Origin: JBEKTW01 sp963727845
GTDB taxonomy: Bacteria; Bacteroidota; Ignavibacteria; UBA10030; SZUA-254
Reading direction: 5' to 3'
DNA length: 64,000 nucleotides
NCBI GenBank assembly: GCA_963727845.1
Contig: CAVSHI010000002.1
Location: forward strand, 992,001 to 1,056,000
The notes beneath the pieces were generated by a model. The model saw nothing but the letters and a program-made list of their open reading frames with translations, was not told the origin of the DNA and did no database searches. The stretch's first letter is position 1, and the number at the start of each line of letters is the position of its first letter. The translations under genes were made by a program, and so were the position numbers. Shown here piece after piece: positions 26,804 through 35,787 of the stretch.

Positions 26804-27226
26804 TCAAAGTCGGCGGTAGTCGTGCCTTTCGGGATACAATAAGAGTATCGGAGCGTTTCGAAGGCAATTCCATCGATTACCAACGCGAGTCAATGCACTC
26901 TCAATCCAAGTCTGTTCGGCATCAAGAACGTTGAAAAAAACCTCAACCTTTTTCTGTAGAAATAGCCCGGCATTCCAAGGGGCTCCATGATGGTTGAAGC
27001 GCCTCGCATCTCCGGTATGATAGTTTGGCCCACGTCGGAAGAAAACATTTAAATCGTAATCTTTAAACTGTTGTGAGATCCCAAATTGGAAACGCGCAGC
27101 TCCCCCATATAAAATAAGCGAGCGCATTGAGAGAGAATCGTCTAGGTGCATGCTATGCAGCTTAGCACGGGAATATTCGACGACGAAGTTAGACAATTCA
27201 ATTAGTTCGCTCTCTGTGTGAGGCAT
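26804..27226 (-). CDS. Possible nucleotidyltransferase-fold protein
   Basis: The 140-residue product contains LYGGAARFQFGISQQFKDYD followed by LNVFF. This resembles the G[GS]...DxD core of the nucleotidyltransferase superfamily (metal ligands in DYD). KKVEVFFNVL could supply a third acidic residue. A GGAG box lies upstream of the ATG. No partner toxin or antitoxin of the MNT/HEPN or AbiEii type is evident next to it. The assignment rests on short motifs only; it could be an unrelated small protein. Confidence 0.45.
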   Translation of the reverse strand: MPHTESELIELSNFVVEYSRAKLHSMHLDDSLSMRSLILYGGAARFQFGISQQFKDYDLNVFFRRGPNYHTGDARRFNHHGAPWNAGLFLQKKVEVFFNVLDAEQTWIESALTRVGNRWNCLRNAPILLLYPERHDYRRL

Positions 27227-27398
27227 TTAGAATATCTCCTTTCTCCTGATGATATTCCATGCGGCGGCATGGCGCATCTGTAATGACGCAATATTGTTTC
27301 CTTCGATCGCTGAACCAGCCATGTTGAAACTGATGGTAGGTTTGCCAACTTCCACCCCTAAATCTACCCGGCGAATATACAAAAGATTCTACAGAGTG

Positions 27399-28171
27399 TC
27401 AATCAAGTCCAAACTCGTTTTTCTGACACACGAGGGCTCGCGGATTTATCCCCCAAAAAACTTCAGATGGAAAATATCGCTCAACCCCAATCGCCTCGAC
27501 GCAGTAGAAGGGCTCGCCATACCTGACTCCGATCTGTTGTCCATAAAATTTCGCGCGCGTCTCCAGCATGTCAAGAAATGACTTTTCACTCAAAACTGTT
27601 CGCGGTTCCCGGGATGCCGGGTCGTAGAATTGCGACTTAAACGCGAGGATGGCTTCAACGCGGGTTTGGTAGCTGTCGCTGATATCGACAATGAACGTAG
27701 GGGCAAAAGTGTGCCATTGCATGAAATGGAAGTATTTCTTTGGACGCCACGGCTCCTGTTTTTTCCCTGCCAGCTTCGTATCCATCTTCTGCAATCCTGA
27801 GTAATACCATGCTTCGCGGCAGAGATGATGCGCGCGAACATGGTCGGGGTGCCGTTCGGAAGAGTGGGGGATAAGGAGAACCTGGGGCCGGTATTTCCGG
27901 ATCACGGAGACAAGCTTAAGAAGATTTTTCCTCGATATTTCGATGTCGCCGTCGGGAAGATGAAGGTTCTCGCGGACACATCCCAGGATTTTCGCAGCAG
28001 ATTTTGCTTCTCTCAAGCGAATTTCCCTGTTCCCCGGGTGCCGAGTTCGCCTTCTGTCAGGTCGAGAATGCCCACTTTGTACCCCAGCTTCACGGACGCT
28101 GCCAGCGTGCCGGAACAGGACAGCTCAACGTCGTCAGGATGAGCCCCAATAGCGAGTATGTCCAATTCCAT
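27399..28171 (-). CDS. bshB1: Bacillithiol biosynthesis deacetylase BshB1 (PIG-L family), frameshifted
   Basis: Zinc-dependent deacetylase that removes the acetyl group from GlcNAc-malate during bacillithiol synthesis. The N-terminal part starts at ATG 28171 as MELDILAIGAHPDDVELSCS with the AHPDD zinc motif. It continues to GELGTRG, then loses frame at the CCCC run 28032-28035 (a fifth base is needed). The other frame continues IRLREAKSAAKILGC to the end, with HSSERHPDHVRAHHLCREA and the C-terminal ERYFPSEVFWG. The repaired length is about 257 residues, close to BshB1. This is the only indel in the window that is a missing base. No bshA or bshC is nearby. Confidence 0.85.
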
Positions 28172-28281
28172 AAATGATCAAGTTTTGTTGCGGATGGAGA
28201 ACGTTGAAAGCAATATAGCCAACGCAGCTCAAAAAGACAACGCATGGTAGTGCATTATTGCCGGTTCATAACCTCCCCTTT

Positions 28282-28303
28282 AGAGACTGACCATAAAGTC
28301 TCT
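28282..28303 (+). repeat. Small hairpin next to a dispersed repeat
   Basis: AGAGACT (28282-28288) pairs with AGTCTCT (28297-28303) around an 8-nt loop, followed by TGTTTTG. It lies directly before the palindromic repeat at 28310 and could be part of the same repeat family or a weak terminator. Confidence 0.4.
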
Positions 28304-28309
28304 TGTTTT

Positions 28310-28380
28310 GTCATGTTGAGCGAAGCGAAACATCTCAATGCTCGAAAAACGATGAGATTCTTCACTCCGTTCAGAATGAC
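28310..28380. repeat. Dispersed palindromic repeat, copy 1 (GTCATTCTGA type)
   Basis: The element starts GTCATGTTGAGCGAAGCGAA and ends TTCACTCCGTTCAGAATGAC, so its ends are imperfect inverted repeats. It can fold into a long hairpin. Its reverse complement closely matches the copy at 28562-28638, so the two are inverted relative to each other. From memory this word family is common between genes in FCB-group genomes. Confidence 0.75.
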
Positions 28381-28561
28381 AATCACTTTTTCTGACTTTT
28401 TGGACAGCCTCGAAAGGGGTGGTTGATTATCACCGAATCAATAAACATATTGTTAAGCGACGTTACGTAGAGTCATTATTGTTATTGGAGAATTCTGAAT
28501 TCGATTACCTGAGACGTAAGCAAATCCTACATGAAGATAAATAGAACAAACGATAGTAGAT

Positions 28562-28638
28562 GTCATTCTGAACGGAACGAAGTGGAGTGAAGAATCTCAT
28601 CCGTGTAGTGTCAGATCCTTCGCTCCGCTCAGGATGAC
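28562..28638. repeat. Dispersed palindromic repeat, copy 2 (GTCATTCTGA type)
   Basis: Starts GTCATTCTGAACGGAACGAA and ends CGCTCCGCTCAGGATGAC. It is inverted relative to copy 1 and has about ten extra bases near its left end. The whole gap 28172-28744 holds only these repeats and A+T-rich sequence; I see no gene in it. Confidence 0.75.
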
Positions 28639-28744
28639 TAAGGAGTTTCGGGATTTCGTGCTTGGATTTTGTTTATGATTTCGGATTTAGTGTTTCGTAT
28701 TTTGCGCATCCAACATTGTATTGCTTAAAGTGATTAATTAATCT

Positions 28745-29933
28745 ATGGCAATCGATTCGACTGTCTTGAGCGTCACCGAGCTGACCCGGCGGATCAAGGG
28801 CGTTCTCGAAAGCGGGTTCACGCGGCTTGCCGTGCAAGGCGAGATATCCAACTTCAAACGACATTCATCCGGTCACCTCTACTTTACGCTCAAAGATGAA
28901 AGTGCACAACTGCAGGCGGTGATGTGGCGGAGCAGGGCGGCGAATCTGCTCTTTACACCGCAGGACGGCATGAAAGTTATCCTCCGGGGCAACATCACCG
29001 TATATGAGGTCCGGTGGAGTCTACCAGATTGATGTCGCCCAGATTCAACCGCTCGGAGTCGGGGAGCTCCAAATCGCTTTTGAAAAACTCAAGCAAAAGC
29101 TTGCCGCAGAAGGACTTTTCGACGCCGACTGCAAGAGACTTATTCCGGAATATCCGGAGAGCATAGGGATCGTGACGTCAAAGACCGGAGCGGCCTTACG
29201 CGACATTGTGAATGTCATTTCGCGGCGTTTTCCCTCAGTCGAGTTGATCCTTTATCCTGTCAAAGTCCAGGGTGCTGGCGCGGCAGAAGAGATTGCGACT
29301 GCAATCGAGGAATTCAATGCATTCGGGGAGGTCGATGTTCTCATCGTTGGGAGGGGGGGCGGCTCGCTCGAAGACCTCTGGGCATTCAACGAGGAGGCCG
29401 TTGCACGGGCAATTTACGCTTCGAAGATTCCCGTCATCAGCGCGGTTGGGCACGAAATCGACTTCACAATTGCGGATTTTGTCGCCGACCTGAGAGCGCC
29501 GACGCCCTCGGCGGCTGCCGAACTCGCAGTCAGGAATAGGGCTGAATTAGTTGAAATTGTACGCAATTTTTATTATACTGCACGTCAGATTGTTGGCGAT
29601 AGAATCGTTTCGGAACGAAAGAATGTGGGCACGCTCCTGAGGAGTCATTCATTCAACAAACCCGTCGATCTGGTTCGCCGGTACTCACAGCAGATGGATG
29701 AGTTAAAACAGACCCTGACAAGAGTCATGGTACACCGGGTCGAACTGATCCGGCAGAATCTGTTATCGTTACAGCAGCGCGTCACCTCGGTTAATCCCGA
29801 TGTGATCCTGAAGCGTGGCTACGCGATGGTCGTGCGTGACGGGAGCCTCATAACCAGAGCCCGGGAACTCGGAAAGGACGATCTGGTCCGGATGAAGTTC
29901 GAGGACGGCGACGTTCCCGCCAAAGTGCAATAA
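28745..29933 (+). CDS. xseA: Exodeoxyribonuclease VII large subunit XseA, frameshifted
   Basis: Large subunit of exonuclease VII, which degrades single-stranded DNA. The N-terminal OB domain is seen (SVTELTRRIKGVLESGF, GEISNFKRHSSGHLYFTLKD). The frame then breaks at about 29013-29017. The next frame continues GVYQIDVAQIQPLGVGELQI and the catalytic core (PESIGIVTSKTGAALRDI; VGRGGGSLEDLWAFNEE; AVGHEIDFT). Removing one G from GG at 29013-29014 joins EVR to GVYQ. The repaired length is about 395 residues, normal for the family. xseB follows at 15 bp. Confidence 0.88.
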
Positions 29934-29948
29934 CGTTATGGTGTTCGA

Positions 29949-30195
29949 TTGACAAAAGCCGCGATAAAGAAAAAGGGGAACTTCGAGCAGGCGTTGAAAC
30001 GACTCGAGGGCATCGTCGAAACGCTTGAACAGGGTACCGTTTCACTCGATGAAGCCATGTCCATGTATGAGGAGGGTGTGCAGCTTTCAAAACAATGTCT
30101 TGAAACGCTGACACAGGCTGAGCTTAAGCTGAAGCAGTTGAGCAAAGATGTAAATGGGAAATTTCGAACTTTCCGAAGAAGGTCTGGAAGAATAG
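29949..30195 (+). CDS. xseB: Exodeoxyribonuclease VII small subunit XseB, frameshifted at its C-terminus
   Basis: Small subunit of exonuclease VII. The family core is clear: FEQALKRLEGIVETLEQGTV, SLDEAMSMYEEGVQL and LTQAELKLKQLSKDVNG. As written, the frame runs through into dxs with FRTFRRRSGRIVF. Dropping one base in GGGAAA (30156-30161) instead gives NGNFELSEEGLEE and a TAG at 30193-30195. That is a typical XseB acidic tail, and it ends 5 bp before the dxs ATG. I therefore treat the two as separate genes. The start is TTG at 29949. Repaired length is about 81 residues. Confidence 0.82.
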
Positions 30196-30200
30196 TTTTC

Positions 30201-32153
30201 ATGGCAGACTCAGAATATAAGTTCTTATCCCGCATCGATTCACCCGCCGATCTCCGCAAACTTACCATCCCTGAATTACGAACGGTGTGCACGGAACTCC
30301 GGGAGTTTATCATCGATATGATATCGAAGGTCGGGGGGCACCTCGGCGCCGGGCTCGGGACGGTGGAGCTGGCGGTTGCCTTGCACTACGTCTTCAATAC
30401 ACCCGAAGACAAGATCATCTGGGATGTGGGACACCAGGCATATCCGCACAAGATCCTGACCGGTAGACGGGATGTTTTCCATACGATCAGGCAGCTCGGC
30501 GGCATCAGCGGTTTCCTTCGCCGGGATGAAAGCGTCTATGATACGTTCGGCGCCGGCCATGCAAGCACGGCAATCTCGGCGGCTCTGGGAATCGCGACGG
30601 CGAGAGACTTCGATGGAAAAAAATACAACGTCATCGCCGTCGTCGGCGACGGATCGCTCACGGGCGGAATGGCGTACGAGGCGATGAATAACGCCGGACT
30701 TCTCAAGAAAAACATGATTGTCGTACTCAACGACAATCAAATGGTCTCGCTTTCGTCCCGAAATCCAAGAGTGTGGACGCTGCAAAACTATTTTACGGAA
30801 CTGCTCACCCACCCGACCTACAATAAGTTCAAATCGAATGTCTGGGAATTGACCGGCAAGCTTGATTCCATCGGAGACCGCCTCCGTGGCGTTGCACAGA
30901 AGGTCGAACGCGGCGTCAAGGCCGTCGTGACGCCCGGAATGCTCTTTGAAGCGCTCGGTTTTCGTTACTTTGGACCCGTCAACGGACATAATGTTGCCAA
31001 GCTGGTCGAAATCTTCCGGCACGTGAAAGACATGAACGGTCCGATTCTTATCCATGCGATCACGCAAAAAGGGAAGGGATATCCTCCCGCGGAAAAAGAA
31101 GCCACACGACTTCATGGCGTGACTCCGTTCGACAAGGTTACCGGAGTCTCCCACAAGGATGTCAATGAACGTCAGTCCCTTACCGGCATTTTCGGAAAAG
31201 CTCTCGTGGAAATCTGTAAGATGAATCCGAAGGTGGTCGGAATCACCGCCGCGATGGCCGACGGTACCGGCCTTACACCCTTGCACGAGGAGATGCCGGA
31301 GAGATTTTTCGACGTCGGCATAGCCGAGCAGCACGCAGTGACGTTTGCCGCCGGGCTGGCGACGGAAGGGTATATTCCTGTTACGGCAATTTATTCGACT
31401 TTTCTCCAGCGTGCCTACGACCAGATCATCCACGACGTCGCACTTCAAGGCCTCCATGTGGTATTCGTGATGGACCGGGGGGGACTGGTCGGGTCAGATG
31501 GCCCGACCCATCATGGCGTTTTTGATTTCAGCTATTTGCGGTGTGTCCCCGGGCTGGTGCTCATGGCACCAAAAGACGAGCAGGAGCTGCGCGATATGTT
31601 GTACACGGCTGTCGAGTATAAAGGAGGACCCATAGCTCTCAGATACCCGCGGGGCAATGCAGTTGGTGTTCCGCTGAGGCCGGGTTTTCAACGAATCGCA
31701 ATCGGCAAGGCAGAAACGGTCCGGCGTGGCAGGGACATTGCCATTCTTGCGATTGGGAATATGGTTGCCAACGCGCTGTCAGCCGCTGAGCTTCTTGCCG
31801 GGGAGGGGATCGAAGCTGAGGTGGTTAACATGCGATTCGTAAAACCTCTGGATGAGAAACTGATTGAAGATGTGTGCTCTCGATTCCGGCACATCGTAAC
31901 AGTCGAAGACCAGGTGATCGAGGGCGGGTTCGGGACTGCCGTCATCGAGAGCATCAACGGACAGGGGATTACCGGCGTCAAAGTGAAAAGTCACGGCATA
32001 CCCGACAAATTTATCGAGCATGGATCGCCGTCCGAGCTGCACCGGATGCTCAAGCTCGACGCGGAGGGAATCGCATCTATCACGAAAGACTTCTTAGCAG
32101 GCGTGCTGCATGGCGCCGGTGTGATATCAACTATTGAGGATAAGGTGGTCTGA
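30201..32153 (+). CDS. dxs: 1-deoxy-D-xylulose-5-phosphate synthase
   Basis: Condenses pyruvate and glyceraldehyde 3-phosphate in the first step of the MEP isoprenoid pathway; thiamine diphosphate dependent, cytoplasmic. From ATG 30201 the product is 650 residues, close to the usual 620-640. Key segments: GGHLGAGLGTVELAVALHYV, the ThDP/Mg site GDGSLTGGMAYEAMNNAG, the catalytic Glu in DVGIAEQHAVTFAAG, and VVFVMDRGGLVGSDGPTHHG. The frame is open upstream into xseB only because of the indel described there. The Gfo/Idh/MocA gene starts 2 bp downstream. Confidence 0.95.
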   Translation: MADSEYKFLSRIDSPADLRKLTIPELRTVCTELREFIIDMISKVGGHLGAGLGTVELAVALHYVFNTPEDKIIWDVGHQAYPHKILTGRRDVFHTIRQLGGISGFLRRDESVYDTFGAGHASTAISAALGIATARDFDGKKYNVIAVVGDGSLTGGMAYEAMNNAGLLKKNMIVVLNDNQMVSLSSRNPRVWTLQNYFTELLTHPTYNKFKSNVWELTGKLDSIGDRLRGVAQKVERGVKAVVTPGMLFEALGFRYFGPVNGHNVAKLVEIFRHVKDMNGPILIHAITQKGKGYPPAEKEATRLHGVTPFDKVTGVSHKDVNERQSLTGIFGKALVEICKMNPKVVGITAAMADGTGLTPLHEEMPERFFDVGIAEQHAVTFAAGLATEGYIPVTAIYSTFLQRAYDQIIHDVALQGLHVVFVMDRGGLVGSDGPTHHGVFDFSYLRCVPGLVLMAPKDEQELRDMLYTAVEYKGGPIALRYPRGNAVGVPLRPGFQRIAIGKAETVRRGRDIAILAIGNMVANALSAAELLAGEGIEAEVVNMRFVKPLDEKLIEDVCSRFRHIVTVEDQVIEGGFGTAVIESINGQGITGVKVKSHGIPDKFIEHGSPSELHRMLKLDAEGIASITKDFLAGVLHGAGVISTIEDKVV

Positions 32154-32155
32154 AC

Positions 32156-33160
32156 ATGGAGAAAGTTCGTATTGGCATTGTCGGCCTGGGCTGGGTCTCA
32201 CAAGTATTTCACCTGCCCGTGCTTTCGAGGTTCGAGGACGTTGAAATCGCTGCGGTCTGCGACCGCGACAAAGCACGAGCCAAGATGATAGCGGACAAAT
32301 TCAAGATCTCCCGCTGGTACACCGACTACGAGCAGATGCTTCAAAAGGAAGAGCTAAACGCCATCGACGTGTGTACGAGCACGGATGCGCACCTACCGAT
32401 CACCCTCGCCGCGCTTTCGGCAGGAAAGGATGTGTTCGTTGAAAAGCCGATCGCACGGCATTATGACGAAGCAGCGCAAATGGCGGAGTCAGCCCGCATG
32501 CATAAGAAAAAGCTCATGGTCGGAATGAATAATCGCTTCCGCCCCGACACGATGATCCTGAAATCGTATATCGAAAAAGGGGAGCTCGGGAAAATATTCT
32601 ACGCAAAAGCAGGATGGTTCAAGAAGCTCGCGTATGACCAGCCGTGGATGACCCAGAAGGACAAATCCGGCGGCGGTGTGTTCCTTGATCTTGGAATCGT
32701 CATGCTCGACCTGACGCTATGGATGCTCGGTTTCCCGAGCGTGCAGCGCGTGACGTCAAAAATGTACCGGCAGAAAACGAAAACCGTGGAGGACTCCTGT
32801 GTTGCATTCATTGAAATGAAAGACGGCATCACCATGATTCTCGAGGTAAGCTGGTCGTTTCAGTCGGCCCAGGATTTTTACTATTGCGACTTTTTCGGGT
32901 CCGAAGGAAGCGCGATGATTAATCCTCTTCGCATTCACAAATCGCTCCATGACAATCTGGTGAATGTTACGCCGGTCAAGATCGAAACTCCCCAAAACCT
33001 CCATAAGAAGAGTTATGAGAACGAGCTCCGGCATTTTGTCGGCGCAGCGCGTGGATTGCATCCCGTGATCTCGACGGGTGATGAGGCTGTCCAGCGAATG
33101 AAAATCGTCGAGGCGGTATACGATTCCGCTAAGAAAACGAAAGAAATCGTTTTCAAATAA
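32156..33160 (+). CDS. Gfo/Idh/MocA family NAD(P)-dependent oxidoreductase
   Basis: The 334-residue protein has a Rossmann start (IGIVGLGWVSQVFHLPVLSR). The family motif EKPIARHYDEA holds the conserved EKP lysine. It has a C-terminal alpha/beta substrate domain (GGGVFLDLGIVMLDLTLWML). Members oxidise or reduce sugars, inositols or related compounds; the substrate cannot be read here. It starts 2 bp after dxs and is probably translated from the same message. Link to isoprenoid synthesis is not implied. Confidence 0.88.
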   Translation: MEKVRIGIVGLGWVSQVFHLPVLSRFEDVEIAAVCDRDKARAKMIADKFKISRWYTDYEQMLQKEELNAIDVCTSTDAHLPITLAALSAGKDVFVEKPIARHYDEAAQMAESARMHKKKLMVGMNNRFRPDTMILKSYIEKGELGKIFYAKAGWFKKLAYDQPWMTQKDKSGGGVFLDLGIVMLDLTLWMLGFPSVQRVTSKMYRQKTKTVEDSCVAFIEMKDGITMILEVSWSFQSAQDFYYCDFFGSEGSAMINPLRIHKSLHDNLVNVTPVKIETPQNLHKKSYENELRHFVGAARGLHPVISTGDEAVQRMKIVEAVYDSAKKTKEIVFK

Positions 33161-33222
33161 TCGGGCGGATTCCCGAGGACCGCGGACTCCGGCGGCCGTT
33201 CTCCTTTGTGATTACTACAGCG

Positions 33223-34011
33223 ATGCAAAATACAAGAGTCATAGCCCTTCTCACTGATTTTGGCCGGTCGGATGTCTATGTGGGAGCCATGAAAGGCGTC
33301 ATCCTGCGCATCGCCGCGTCTGCAAATATTGTCGACATCACACATGATATCATACCTCACGGCATCGACCAGGCAGCATACTTGTTGTGGAGTGCATACA
33401 GGTTTTTCCCCAAAGGAACGGTTTTCGTTGTCGTTGTGGATCCCAACGTCGGGAGTCGGCGAAAAATACTGTGTGTCGAAACTTCCGACTATCTCTTTCT
33501 CGCGCCGGACAACGGAACCCTGAAATACGTGCTGAAGGAAGCCGGGTCGAAACGCGTTATTGCGGTCACGAGTTCAAGATATTTCGCCGAAAACGTCAGC
33601 GCCACTTTTCATGGGCGGGATATCTTCGCCCCGGTGGCAGCGCATTTAGCGGCGGGACTTGCCCCTGCAAAGCTCGGTACGGCAACGATACCGCAGGTTG
33701 GCAAGGACTGGTTTCTGGAAATCGGTCGGGCAAGTAAAAAGCGTCAAGAAGGAAAAATTCTCCACATCGATCACTTTGGTAACATAATCACAAATTTCTT
33801 CATCCTCAAAGATGTGAAAACGAAAATGAGGTTGCAGATTGGAGGGCAGAGTGTAACCGATTGTTATAGATTCTACTCGGAAGCCAGGCGGGGCATGCCG
33901 TTTTTGATGAAAGGCAGTTCGTCTCTGCTGGAAGTATCGCTCCAGAATGGAAATGCCGCCACACTGTTAAGCGCAAAAGTCAATCAAAAGGTCGTGCTTA
34001 CGCAAGGTTGA
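33223..34011 (+). CDS. SAM hydroxide adenosyltransferase/hydrolase (DUF62 family)
   Basis: Member of the fluorinase/chlorinase-related family; most bacterial members hydrolyse S-adenosylmethionine to adenosine and methionine. Motifs: LLTDFGRSDVYVGAMKGVIL, VVVVDPNVGSRRKIL, LAPDNGTL and FHGRDIFAPVAAHLA, with a C-terminal barrel (HIDHFGNIITNF). Length is 262 residues from ATG 33223; GTG 33208 is an alternative start. ribD begins 1 bp after its stop. Halogenase activity is unlikely, but I cannot identify the deciding active-site residues with certainty. Confidence 0.88.
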   Translation: MQNTRVIALLTDFGRSDVYVGAMKGVILRIAASANIVDITHDIIPHGIDQAAYLLWSAYRFFPKGTVFVVVVDPNVGSRRKILCVETSDYLFLAPDNGTLKYVLKEAGSKRVIAVTSSRYFAENVSATFHGRDIFAPVAAHLAAGLAPAKLGTATIPQVGKDWFLEIGRASKKRQEGKILHIDHFGNIITNFFILKDVKTKMRLQIGGQSVTDCYRFYSEARRGMPFLMKGSSSLLEVSLQNGNAATLLSAKVNQKVVLTQG

Positions 34012-34012
34012 T

Positions 34013-35125
34013 ATGCCCCGGGTCATTAAATCCGATCTCGATGAGTTCTATATAGCCGAATGCCTCGCCCTCGCGGTGAAGGGCGCCGGATACGTCAGCC
34101 CCAATCCGATGGTCGGTGCGGTTATCGTTAAGAATGGCAGAATCATCAGCCGGGGATACCATCAGAAGTTTGGCGAAGCCCATGCTGAAGTCCATGCACT
34201 TAGCAATGCGCGAGGCAAGGTACGGGGTGCAACATTGTACGTGAACCTGGAGCCCTGCAATTTCTATGGAAAGACCCCGCCATGCACTGATGCGGTCATT
34301 TCATCCGGAATCTCTAGGGTTGTCGTCGGCACAATAGACCAAAATCCGATGGTCGCAGGCGGCGGAATTCGCCGCCTCGGACGTGCGGGAATTTCCGTGA
34401 CTGTAGGCGTGCTGGAAGAAGAATGCAGGAAGCTTAATGAATCTTTCTTCAAGTTTGTCCGAAAACACACTCCGTTCGTTACGCTCAAAGTGGCGCAAAC
34501 ACTTGATGGGAAGATCGCCGATAAAAATGGGGCATCGAAATGGATCACCAACCGCATGTCACGGACGCTGGTTCATCAGATGCGTTCCCGGTACGACGCC
34601 GTTCTGGTCGGCGCTGGAACGGTCCATGCGGATGACCCTCAGCTCACCGTGCGGCAAGTAAAAGGCCGCAATCCGGTTCGAGTCATTCTGAGCAGATCTC
34701 TCGACATCAGCCCGGACGCGAAAGTTTTCTCCGGCCCCGGGAGAACACTTTTGTTCACCGATCCACAGGCTGCGCGACGGCGCGGTGCCAGGATAAGAGA
34801 ATTGATCCGAAGAGGGACCGAGATTATCGATATCGCCGCACACCGGAACGGCAAGTTTCCGATTCCCAAGATACTGGAGTCACTTGGACAGCGAGGCATA
34901 GCGTCTGTGTTGGTGGAAGGTGGAGCTTCCACGTATAGCGCATTTCTTCATCAAGGGTGCGTGGATAAGGTACTCTTTTTCGTGGCCCCGAAAATTGTGG
35001 GGAACGGGCTCGACGCGTTTGGAGAGCTCTCCGGCCGCGTGTTAGGGAAGGGAGTGGAATTTACAAATATCTCCTCGTGGAACCTCGATGGGGACATTCT
35101 AATCGAAGCGTACGTGAAGAAATAG
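34013..35125 (+). CDS. ribD: Bifunctional riboflavin biosynthesis deaminase/reductase RibD
   Basis: Carries out two riboflavin steps: deamination of the pyrimidine intermediate and reduction of its ribosyl group. The N-terminal deaminase has the zinc motif HAEVHAL and PCNFYGKTPPC. The C-terminal reductase has TLKVAQTLDGKIAD, SRYDAVLVGAGTVHADDPQL and SVLVEGGASTYSAFL. The 370 residues are a normal length. It begins 1 bp after the SAM hydrolase gene and is followed by ribE at 11 bp. No FMN riboswitch is visible upstream. Confidence 0.95.
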   Translation: MPRVIKSDLDEFYIAECLALAVKGAGYVSPNPMVGAVIVKNGRIISRGYHQKFGEAHAEVHALSNARGKVRGATLYVNLEPCNFYGKTPPCTDAVISSGISRVVVGTIDQNPMVAGGGIRRLGRAGISVTVGVLEEECRKLNESFFKFVRKHTPFVTLKVAQTLDGKIADKNGASKWITNRMSRTLVHQMRSRYDAVLVGAGTVHADDPQLTVRQVKGRNPVRVILSRSLDISPDAKVFSGPGRTLLFTDPQAARRRGARIRELIRRGTEIIDIAAHRNGKFPIPKILESLGQRGIASVLVEGGASTYSAFLHQGCVDKVLFFVAPKIVGNGLDAFGELSGRVLGKGVEFTNISSWNLDGDILIEAYVKK

Positions 35126-35136
35126 AGAGAACCTCG

Positions 35137-35787
35137 ATGTTTACAGGTATCATCACAGAAATTGGAACAGTTGAGAAATCCGGATCCCAAGGGGGGAGTA
35201 TCCGGTTTCGCATCGCGGCGCCCCGGTCGACATCCGAGCTGAAAATCGGTGATAGTGTTTCGATCAACGGCGCATGTCACACGGTTGTCTGGAGAAAAGG
35301 CAAGTCCTTTGAAGTGGAATCGGTTGAAGAAACATTGAAAAAGACCGCCCTTCGCTTGTTGAAGTCGGGCAGCAAGGTCAACCTCAAGATGCCGATGAAA
35401 GCATCGGGGCGGTTCGACGGGCACATGATGCTCGGACACGTTGATGCGGTGGGGTCGGTTGTCAAGATTGGCCGGCGCGAAAGCAGCTCGATGTTCACGT
35501 TCGAAATACCGTCTATGTTTCGCAAGTATGTCGTGCCGGTCGGGTCGATCGCAGTCGATGGCGTGAGTCTGACTGTTGCGGAAATTGACGGGAATACCTT
35601 CACCGTTTCAATCATCCCGCACACGATCCATCAGACGATCTTCCATTTGTACGAGAAAGGCACAAAGGTCAATCTTGAATTTGACATCATCGGGAAGTAT
35701 ATTCAGCGCATGATCGAAGGAGAACAAGACGGGGCGGCAATCGGGAAACGCCTCGACAAGAATCGCCTGCGCGAATTGGGATATTGA
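35137..35787 (+). CDS. ribE: Riboflavin synthase alpha subunit
   Basis: Dismutates two 6,7-dimethyl-8-ribityllumazine molecules to riboflavin. Two lumazine-binding repeats are visible: MFTGIITEIGTVEK with SVSINGACHTVV and GHMMLGHVDAVGSVV in the first, and SIAVDGVSLTVAEID in the second, ending with FDIIGKYIQRM. At 216 residues it is typical. ATG 35137 is the family start; the frame extends upstream only by chance. Its TGA overlaps the ATG of the next gene, which suggests translational coupling. Confidence 0.95.
   Translation: MFTGIITEIGTVEKSGSQGGSIRFRIAAPRSTSELKIGDSVSINGACHTVVWRKGKSFEVESVEETLKKTALRLLKSGSKVNLKMPMKASGRFDGHMMLGHVDAVGSVVKIGRRESSSMFTFEIPSMFRKYVVPVGSIAVDGVSLTVAEIDGNTFTVSIIPHTIHQTIFHLYEKGTKVNLEFDIIGKYIQRMIEGEQDGAAIGKRLDKNRLRELGY

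Noticed and set aside
30276..31457. A 393-codon open frame on the - strand opposite dxs
   Set aside because: It is a shadow of dxs codon usage. It has no domain or ribosome site, and dxs on the other strand is certain.
33161..34012. FMN riboswitch upstream of ribD
   Set aside because: ribD starts 1 bp after the preceding gene and no FMN-box words are seen in the short gaps upstream.
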